From Dyella_B sp035277725 (GTDB lineage Bacteria > Pseudomonadota > Gammaproteobacteria > Xanthomonadales > Rhodanobacteraceae), in NCBI RefSeq assembly GCF_035277725.1, contig NZ_DATEJY010000017.1, positions 1-11,906 on the forward strand: DNA of 11,906 nt. The letters are read 5' to 3'. How positions within the stretch are numbered: position 1 is the stretch's first letter; each line of letters opens with the position of its first letter. Of the stretch, positions 6,989 through 11,906 are shown piece by piece. The notes beneath the pieces are model-generated. The model saw only the letters and a list, made by a program, of their open reading frames with translations, searched no databases and was not told where the DNA came from. The position numbers were made by a program, and so were the translations under genes.

Positions 6989-8305
6989 ATGCAACTTCTC
7001 TCGCGTAACCGCGCCCTCGCGGCGCTTGTCTGCCTGTTCGTTGCCGCGTTCGCGGCCCATCCATTGGCCGCTTCCGCGCAAGCATCGCCCGGCACGGTTC
7101 TTTTCTGGCGCACCGTGAACGGCACGGTCGGCGGAGTCAATACGCCTGTCAGTTCGGCGATCTTCAGCATCGGCGACGATGGCCTGAATGAGCGACAGCT
7201 CACGCCGTACACCACAGGCGAGTTCGACATGCCCGGCATCGGGAACTACATGGGTTTATGGCTGACGAATGCCTTCAATCCGGCCGGGACATACAGCGTG
7301 CTCCTTCCGGCGCAATCCACACTCCCCCACTACACCGGGACGCAATATCACGGCAAATACGTCCTCATAAACGCCAATGGTGCGCGCACATCGCCGATCT
7401 TTTATGGTCCCGATGACCTGCAACCGCCGAGCGCAAGTCCCAGTCCAAGCTACGGTTCCGTCAGCTGGGGACCCGCCGGTAACGATCAGATTGCCTATGC
7501 GAATGTGCCTGACGATCAGTTTGGCAGGCACCCCGCGTGCGTACGCCTGATGAATTCGAACGGCACCAACGATCACACACTCTGGTGCGCCGATCGCTGG
7601 AATTATTGCGCACTCGAAGCTATCCGCTGGTCGGGTGATGGAAGCCGCCTGCTGGTCTATGCGGTGCATGCCGATCACATTTACACCTCGGAAGCGGATA
7701 TCTACCTGATCAATACCACTACCGGTGCCGCAACCTTGATCCAAGCGAATGTCCAAGAGCCCTATACGGGAGGTGGCGTCGGTGATCTCTCGTACGACGG
7801 CCATGAGGTGCTCTATGCCATGCTCAAGAACCCGAACGAGCCCGGCCCCTGCAATGCGGCGAGCAACGGGAATATTAGTGGTGTGTGGTGTGCGAAGAAC
7901 ATGCTGACGGGCCAGACAGTCGCGATTGTCGATCCCAGCAACTTGTACCCGTTTCTGCCTAATGGCCAGGCGCTGATCTCGCCGGACGGCAGCCAGGCCT
8001 TCGTGACCTCATCCCCCATATCATCTTCGCCTCAGGATGAAGAGATCTTCGCCGTGAAGACTGACGGATCGGGTGTGCGCAAAGTAACCTCACCGTGTGT
8101 TCCCCTGTACCCGAACGTATTTTTGTCGTGGCAACCGGTGCGCGTGTCGCCGGATGGCGCGCGGCTCCTGGCCAACTGCAACATCGAAACCACCACCCCG
8201 CCTGCGACCGTGGTTCTCACGCATCAGATCAATGTCGTCAACCTTGCCGATGACAGCGCCCGCTTCGTGACCAACGGCGAGGCCTACGACTGGCACGCGC
8301 AGTGA
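6989..8305 (+). CDS. Secreted TolB/WD40-like beta-propeller protein
   Basis: The 438-aa product begins with a clear Sec signal peptide (ALAALVCLFVAAFAAHPLAA, probable cut after ASAQA near residue 32). The rest is a series of TolB-like (PD40) propeller strands: IRWSGDGSRLLVYAV, LSYDGHEVLYAML, LISPDGSQAFVTSS and VRVSPDGARLLANC, each followed by reporter-type strands such as DIYLINTTTGAATLI and EEIFAVKTDGSGVRKV. The mature part holds seven cysteines, consistent with disulfides in the periplasm or outside the cell. The ATG at 6989 is preferred over upstream frame extension because AAGGAG lies six bases before it and the signal peptide starts there. No catalytic motif is seen, so a binding or scaffold role is possible but the function is unknown. 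It stands alone, converging with the reverse-strand GNAT gene. Confidence 0.82.
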   Translation: MQLLSRNRALAALVCLFVAAFAAHPLAASAQASPGTVLFWRTVNGTVGGVNTPVSSAIFSIGDDGLNERQLTPYTTGEFDMPGIGNYMGLWLTNAFNPAGTYSVLLPAQSTLPHYTGTQYHGKYVLINANGARTSPIFYGPDDLQPPSASPSPSYGSVSWGPAGNDQIAYANVPDDQFGRHPACVRLMNSNGTNDHTLWCADRWNYCALEAIRWSGDGSRLLVYAVHADHIYTSEADIYLINTTTGAATLIQANVQEPYTGGGVGDLSYDGHEVLYAMLKNPNEPGPCNAASNGNISGVWCAKNMLTGQTVAIVDPSNLYPFLPNGQALISPDGSQAFVTSSPISSSPQDEEIFAVKTDGSGVRKVTSPCVPLYPNVFLSWQPVRVSPDGARLLANCNIETTTPPATVVLTHQINVVNLADDSARFVTNGEAYDWHAQ

Positions 8306-8540
8306 TGGGGTCCAGTCGACATAGGTGGAAACTCAAGAAGATCTTCGTGCTGAGATGAAATCCTGCAGACCAAGAAGAGGCGCTTAGCTCCAGACTGACA
8401 TTTGGCGTCAACGTAGTACTCGTAGTGCATATCTCAGATGGCGGGCCAACCACCGAGATGCGAAGTGAGTCTACGTTGGCGTCTCGACCGGAGATTGCCA
8501 TCGTGGTCTCCTGATTGAGTGCGCCTGGTTGTGACACGGA

Positions 8541-9116
8541 CTATGTGGCTTGGTTCCGGTTCGGTAGCCAATCACTACGGAGCAGGCCATATAAAGCGGT
8601 GTCCATGACCTCGCCACCGATGATCCACCGCTCGCGTAAATGGCCTTCACGTCTAAATCCCAAGCGTTCGAGCAACTGGATCGAGGATAGGTTGCGCGGA
8701 TCAACGTCCGCCTCGATCCGACGCAAGCCGACGTTTTTGAAACCGTGCTCAATCAAGGCGCTGGCAGCTTCGACCATGTAGCCGTTGCCCCAGAACTTCC
8801 GGCCGAGACAGAAGCCGATTTCAGCGCGCTGGGAGTGGGCGACGCCATTGAATAGCGCGCAATCGCCAAGCACTTTCCCCGTATCCGCCAGTTCGATAAC
8901 GCAGGTGACGCTGCTGCCATCATTCAAGGACTGCAATTTGTCTGCAACGCGGGCTTGCGCCTGCCCGATATCCTGCATCGGCAGAAACGAGAAATAGCGC
9001 ATCGCTTCAGGATCAGACCACACTTCAAAAAAGACGGACGCGTCCTCTTGCCGAAGCGGGCGAAGACGAAGGCGCTTGGTGTCTATGCTCACGGGTTTAA
9101 ACATATTCGCAGCCAT
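8541..9116 (-). CDS. GNAT-family N-acetyltransferase, RimJ/RimL type
   Basis: The 191-aa protein fits the RimJ/RimL branch of acetyl-CoA-dependent N-acetyltransferases. It opens with TKRLRLRPLRQEDASVFFEV (beta1-alpha1) and has a central IGFCLGRKFWGNGYMVEA. There the GNGY turn and helix replace the classic Q/RxxGxG/A acetyl-CoA pyrophosphate loop. The end is DPRNLSSIQLLERLGFRREG, typical of this branch. Members acetylate ribosomal protein N-termini, amino acids or small molecules; the substrate here is not predictable. The start at 9116 has only a weak ribosome site (GGAA), and an in-frame ATG four codons later is possible. It lies downstream of the GH127-like gene on the same strand, but a repeat-rich 218-bp gap separates them, so co-transcription is doubtful. 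Confidence 0.87.
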   Translation of the reverse strand: MAANMFKPVSIDTKRLRLRPLRQEDASVFFEVWSDPEAMRYFSFLPMQDIGQAQARVADKLQSLNDGSSVTCVIELADTGKVLGDCALFNGVAHSQRAEIGFCLGRKFWGNGYMVEAASALIEHGFKNVGLRRIEADVDPRNLSSIQLLERLGFRREGHLRERWIIGGEVMDTALYGLLRSDWLPNRNQAT

Positions 9117-9150
9117 CTATTCCGTTGTTCATGCGATTTTTTCAAGTCAT

Positions 9151-9190
9151 CCCGTCGAGCCGCTTCGCTGGTGCGAAGCGGCTCGACGGG
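9151..9190. repeat. Perfect 18-bp stem-loop (REP-like)
   Basis: Positions 9151-9168 and 9173-9190 are perfect reverse complements over 18 bp with a TGGT loop (stem CCCGTCGAGCCGCTTCGC). It sits between the GH127-like and GNAT genes. No T-run follows on either strand, so it is better read as a repeat-type palindrome, although it could still stabilise or attenuate the GH127 transcript. Confidence 0.7.
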
Positions 9191-9206
9191 AGAACGAAGC
9201 GGCGTC

Positions 9207-9288
9207 GGTTGGGGTGAGCGTACGCGAACCCCAACATGGATGTCTGCAGCACGCCGATGTTGGGGTTCGGCTTCGCCTCACCCCAACC
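9207..9288. repeat. GTTGGGGT/AACCCCAAC double palindrome, copy 1
   Basis: A left arm (9207-9237) and right arm (9257-9288) are inverted copies, both running GGTTGGGGTGAG to CGAACCCCAACAT. Each arm can also fold on itself (TTGGGGT with ACCCCAA). The same family recurs at 11537-11611. The pattern resembles paired REP sequences (BIMEs), which are dispersed by RAYT-type transposases in many gammaproteobacteria. No RAYT gene is in the window. Confidence 0.72.
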
Positions 9289-9334
9289 GTGCTACGTGCG
9301 AGATGGGTGTTGCGCTGCGTCCGGAAGCATTCCT

Positions 9335-11365
9335 TCAACCGAGCGACGGAAATGCGGTAATGCGCAATTTCGCCCCAGCGTAAGGCACCAGCGTGATGGT
9401 CTGCGCCGCTTCGTCGGCAGACGGCTCCGCCTTGGCCGGCACCGGCTCTGCATTGCCCTCCTCCGCCTTCCACGCCGGCACGTAACGTCCTTGCAGCGCC
9501 AATTGCACCGCGGGCGTGGTGCCCGCAAAAGGCTTCTCGCCGATGGGATGCTCACTCACGGCAACAGCCACATCCGGCTCAATGCCCAGATTCCAGCGCG
9601 AGCCGGGATAAACCTGCCAGTCGTTGGTCGGACCGCGCTTGCGCCAGACAACCCAGTTCTCCTTGATCGGCAACGCATAAACCAGGGCGCCGCGAGTGAA
9701 GCTGAGAGCGTCGTTATAACCACGTTCGGTTTTTACCGCTGCATCGAACACTACTTCAATGACATCGCCTGGCGCCCAGGTGCGCTCGATGGTCGTAAAG
9801 CCCGCAGCCGCCTTGATCGTTTTACCATTGACCGCGATACGCGTGTCTTGCGACCACGCCGGCACGCGCAGACGCAATGGGAATGCCAATGCGCGCTGCG
9901 GCCTGATAGTGATGCTCACGGTTTGCCGGAAGGGATAATCGCTAGCTTGTTCAACCACTACCGGCACGTCGCGCACCATCGTATGGACCGTGCACGGCGC
10001 GTAGCTCATCGCAGCCAGGCCGCCATCCGCCGTAGCCATCCATAAGCTGTTGGTGAACTTGGGCCAGCCTTGGTGAAAATTTGCCGTGCAGCAACGGAAA
10101 TTGGGCTCAAGTCCAAACAGGTTCGATTCCGGACCGTCGCTGGTCCATGGCTGGCGATGCAGGCTGCATTCCACCTGATTGGGCTGCTGGTTGTATTGGT
10201 GCGCCCACATGTCATCGGTCAGTGCAGCAGGCAGCGCGTTGAAAGCGATACGTTCCAGACGATCGCCCAGCGCGGTATCTCCGGTAATGGCCAATGCCAG
10301 CTCCAGCGAATACATGGTCTCGACCACGGTGCACAGCTCCGTGCCTTGCGATGGGCTGCGGCCGGCCAGATGTTCGTCGGCGGAAAACATGCCATTGGGC
10401 AAGCCGTGATACGTATCGAGCATCTGCAACTGGCGATGGACCGCATCGCGATCGCCCGCACTGCCGGATACGATCGACCACACCGGCGACGCCTTCAACG
10501 CCTGCGCATTATTGACGCCGTGTACTTGCAACCCAAGGTCTTCCATGAAGGCATCCGCACCGCCGGCCTGCTTGCGCAGCGCATCTGCATCCACCTTCTG
10601 CGTGAATCGAAAATGCGCAAAAGCACCCTGCCAGTCATAACCTTGTTGCCTGAGCAGTTGCGCCAGCTCAAGCAGCTTGGGATCGCGCGTGCGCTGGTAG
10701 AGCCATAGCACGGATACCAGCTCGTCCTGCCAGCGCATGCGCCCCCAATCGCGCAAGGGGCGCGCCGGCATGGCTTGCAACTGATAGTGAAAGTAGCGCG
10801 TCATCAAGGGCATCACGCGCGGGTCGTCGGCCAACTCGTGGTACTGCGTCAGCACCTTCAGCATGACCATCCGCGGCCACCAGTCATCGTTGCTCCTGGG
10901 GCCGAACATGCCGTTGTCCCACGGATGATCCAGCGTCCAGTTGATAAAGCGCATCGCCTTGGCTTTGAGCTTTGGCGAATCCAATTGCCACGCCAGTGGA
11001 ACCAATCCATCGAGAAAATACGGGCCGTCTTCCCACGACTCGCCAGTGCCACCCGACCAACCGCTATCCGGCCCCACGATGGGCCAGAACTCGTCCAGGT
11101 GACCACCCAAACCACCTGCCTGGATCTGCAATTGCCGCAACAGCCAGCCACCGGGCTTGATCGAGCCGGCCGGCAGCAACGCAAATGGTTGCGGCATCAA
11201 CGGCGCCTGCGGAAACAGCGGCGCCTGGCCTGCACCGCCTGTCGCTGATGCAGGTGTCGAACCGGCAGTTGCCATAAGCGGACGGAATGTCAGCGCACTC
11301 ATCGCACCTGCCAAAGCCGCACCTTGCAGAAAGGCGCGCCGGCTCATCGGAGGAAGCTGGGACAT
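9335..11365 (-). CDS. GH127-like beta-L-arabinofuranosidase (DUF1680), Tat-exported
   Basis: The 676-aa product starts with a Tat signal (SRRAFLQGAALAGAMSAL at about residues 8-25), so it is folded before export. The body is an (alpha/alpha) barrel of the DUF1680/GH127 type, with conserved WEDGPYFLDGLVPLAWQL and WWPRMVMLKVL helices, followed by beta domains containing LRLRVPAWSQDTRIAVNGK and YVPAW. In GH127 beta-L-arabinofuranosidases a zinc ion is held by Glu-x-Cys and a Cys-Cys pair, the first Cys being the nucleophile. Here these are E343, C345, C425 and C426 (TELC and FRCCTAN). E331 in SADEHLAG is the likely acid/base candidate, four residues nearer the zinc Glu than in the characterised HypBA1. 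It would remove terminal beta-L-arabinofuranose from plant hydroxyproline-glycan-like substrates, though related GH families share the motif. The ATG at 11365 is used; its ribosome site (GAGAG) is weak. Confidence 0.87.
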   Translation of the reverse strand: MSQLPPMSRRAFLQGAALAGAMSALTFRPLMATAGSTPASATGGAGQAPLFPQAPLMPQPFALLPAGSIKPGGWLLRQLQIQAGGLGGHLDEFWPIVGPDSGWSGGTGESWEDGPYFLDGLVPLAWQLDSPKLKAKAMRFINWTLDHPWDNGMFGPRSNDDWWPRMVMLKVLTQYHELADDPRVMPLMTRYFHYQLQAMPARPLRDWGRMRWQDELVSVLWLYQRTRDPKLLELAQLLRQQGYDWQGAFAHFRFTQKVDADALRKQAGGADAFMEDLGLQVHGVNNAQALKASPVWSIVSGSAGDRDAVHRQLQMLDTYHGLPNGMFSADEHLAGRSPSQGTELCTVVETMYSLELALAITGDTALGDRLERIAFNALPAALTDDMWAHQYNQQPNQVECSLHRQPWTSDGPESNLFGLEPNFRCCTANFHQGWPKFTNSLWMATADGGLAAMSYAPCTVHTMVRDVPVVVEQASDYPFRQTVSITIRPQRALAFPLRLRVPAWSQDTRIAVNGKTIKAAAGFTTIERTWAPGDVIEVVFDAAVKTERGYNDALSFTRGALVYALPIKENWVVWRKRGPTNDWQVYPGSRWNLGIEPDVAVAVSEHPIGEKPFAGTTPAVQLALQGRYVPAWKAEEGNAEPVPAKAEPSADEAAQTITLVPYAGAKLRITAFPSLG

Positions 11366-11475
11366 GCTCTGACTCTCGGATCGTGAGGCGCCCGAGTGTT
11401 GTCCAATCCTCCGACAAATTCAAATCCCGTAGGTAAAAGTGACTAGAAAAGCTCGCGCAGCTCCCATGGCACTCA

Positions 11476-11689
11476 CTTAAGGGCATTTCTATAAATCAAC
11501 ACATCCGTTTCTGAATGCCCGGGATGGCCATCTCGGCGTAGGTTGGGGTGCGAACCCCAACATAGCGTGATGATCGGCATGGCGATGTTGGGGTTCGGAC
11601 CCCAACCTACGGTTCTGGATTCCAGCCGGTTGCCGCAATGATCGAGAGGCCCGCTTCGCTTGAGAGCCATTTATAGAAGTGCCCTTAAG
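11476..11689. mobile_element. MITE-like non-autonomous element with TTAA-containing termini
   Basis: The left end (11476-11496) and right end (11669-11689) are inverted 21-bp repeats with one mismatch, running CTTAAGGGCAYTTCTATAAA. TTAA occurs inside both ends (11477-11480 and 11685-11688). If it is the duplicated target, the element proper is 11481-11684 (204 bp). No frame inside encodes a transposase. The interior carries the double palindrome at 11537-11611. It lies between the GH127-like gene start and the CYTH gene end, interrupting neither. Confidence 0.65.
11537..11611. repeat. GTTGGGGT/AACCCCAAC double palindrome, copy 2
   Basis: Arms 11537-11563 and 11585-11611 are inverted copies with one mismatch in 27 bases and a 21-nt centre. 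Each arm begins CGTAGGTTGGGGT, ends CGAACCCCAACAT and can form its own hairpin. It belongs to the same family as 9207-9288 and lies within the MITE-like element. Confidence 0.75.
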
Positions 11690-11717
11690 GATGCTCTGAT
11701 CTGCCAAGCAACTCTCG

Positions 11718-11906
11718 CTACAAGAAGCTGGAAAGATCATGGGGAAGACCGTGCACGACGAGCGAACCACCGGTGAAGCGAACGTCATCGGTGACCTCCG
11801 GCCCGGCAAAATCCGGCGCGACAAACGACGCCATCGATTCCGATGATTTGAACTCTGCCTCGACCAAGAAAAGCCCGGCGAGTTCGTCCTGAAACTCATC
11901 GATGGC
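11718..11906 (-). CDS. CYTH-domain protein, C-terminal part (runs off the window)
   Basis: The last 62 codons of a reverse-strand gene end in TAG at 11718-11720; the start lies beyond the right edge. The residues read IDEFQDELAGLFLVEAEF, then FVAPDFAGPEVTDDVRFTGGSL. This matches the C-terminal end of CYTH-type triphosphate tunnel enzymes, which usually have E-hD-F-G-L-GL-hhE-EF followed by a VT-D-RY/F-N segment. Small bacterial CYTH proteins of about 150-160 aa hydrolyse inorganic triphosphate or similar substrates. The activity of this one cannot be judged from a fragment. The stop is 28 bp from the MITE-like element. Confidence 0.75.
   Translation of the reverse strand, partial: AIDEFQDELAGLFLVEAEFKSSESMASFVAPDFAGPEVTDDVRFTGGSLVVHGLPHDLSSFL

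Noticed and set aside
9151..9190. Stem-loop as an intrinsic terminator for the GH127-like or GNAT gene
   Set aside because: The stem is strong, but no run of T follows it on either strand.
10070..10708. 212-codon forward open frame inside the GH127-like gene
   Set aside because: It is antisense to a well-supported gene with conserved catalytic residues, and shows no domain of its own.
11489..11899. 136-codon reverse open frame across the right end
   Set aside because: It runs through the inverted-repeat element and overlaps the CYTH coding sequence in another frame. The CYTH frame has recognisable family sequence and this one does not.
1..11906. CRISPR array, tRNA or rRNA genes
   Set aside because: No regularly spaced direct repeats and no recognisable tRNA or rRNA segments were seen on either strand.

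Overview
The window looks like chromosome of a GC-rich gammaproteobacterium, most likely a Xanthomonadales member of the Dyella/Rhodanobacter/Luteibacter type. This is inferred from overall gene style: MacB-like permeases without a local ATPase, an M61 peptidase with a PDZ domain, a BlaI/M56 pair, and dispersed GTTGGGGT/AACCCCAAC palindromes. No rRNA, tRNA, CRISPR array, phage gene or transposase gene was found.

Layout from left to right. Positions 1-126 hold a 22-bp inverted repeat just beyond the 3' end of a leftward permease pair. The upstream permease (818-2140) is complete at 440 aa. The downstream one (127-807) stops after 226 aa, before the three C-terminal membrane helices of the fold, and so looks truncated. 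The 376-bp divergent gap (2141-2516) carries a good sigma-54 -24/-12 match facing the permeases and, about 100 bp upstream of the predicted start of transcription, a perfect TGTCCGCGGACA palindrome that could be an enhancer site. Rightward from the gap is an exported M61-type metallopeptidase with a C-terminal PDZ domain (2517-4493).

Next is a BlaI-type repressor (4651-5025) that overlaps by one base an M56 BlaR1/MecR1-like membrane protease (5025-6572). The pair is preceded by a clear sigma-70 promoter bracketed by two related CTACTAA...CCTAGTwG operators 43 bp apart. The protease has no penicillin-binding sensor domain. It ends instead in a DUF3471-like module and a second small module, so its signal is probably not a beta-lactam. 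A 416-bp gap without a convincing gene follows, then a secreted TolB/WD40-like beta-propeller protein (6989-8305).

On the reverse strand are a RimJ/RimL-type GNAT acetyltransferase (8541-9116) and a Tat-exported GH127-like beta-L-arabinofuranosidase (9335-11365). The GH127-like gene is flanked on both sides by copies of the same palindromic repeat family (9207-9288 and 11537-11611). The second copy sits inside a MITE-like element of about 204-214 bp with 21-bp terminal inverted repeats containing TTAA (11476-11689). The right edge holds the last 62 codons of a CYTH-domain protein on the reverse strand (11718-11906).

Most genes belong to known families. The parts most worth a second look are the sigma-54/enhancer arrangement in the permease-M61 gap, the double operator at the BlaI promoter, the atypical M56 C-terminus, the truncated permease, and the non-autonomous element carrying a repeat.
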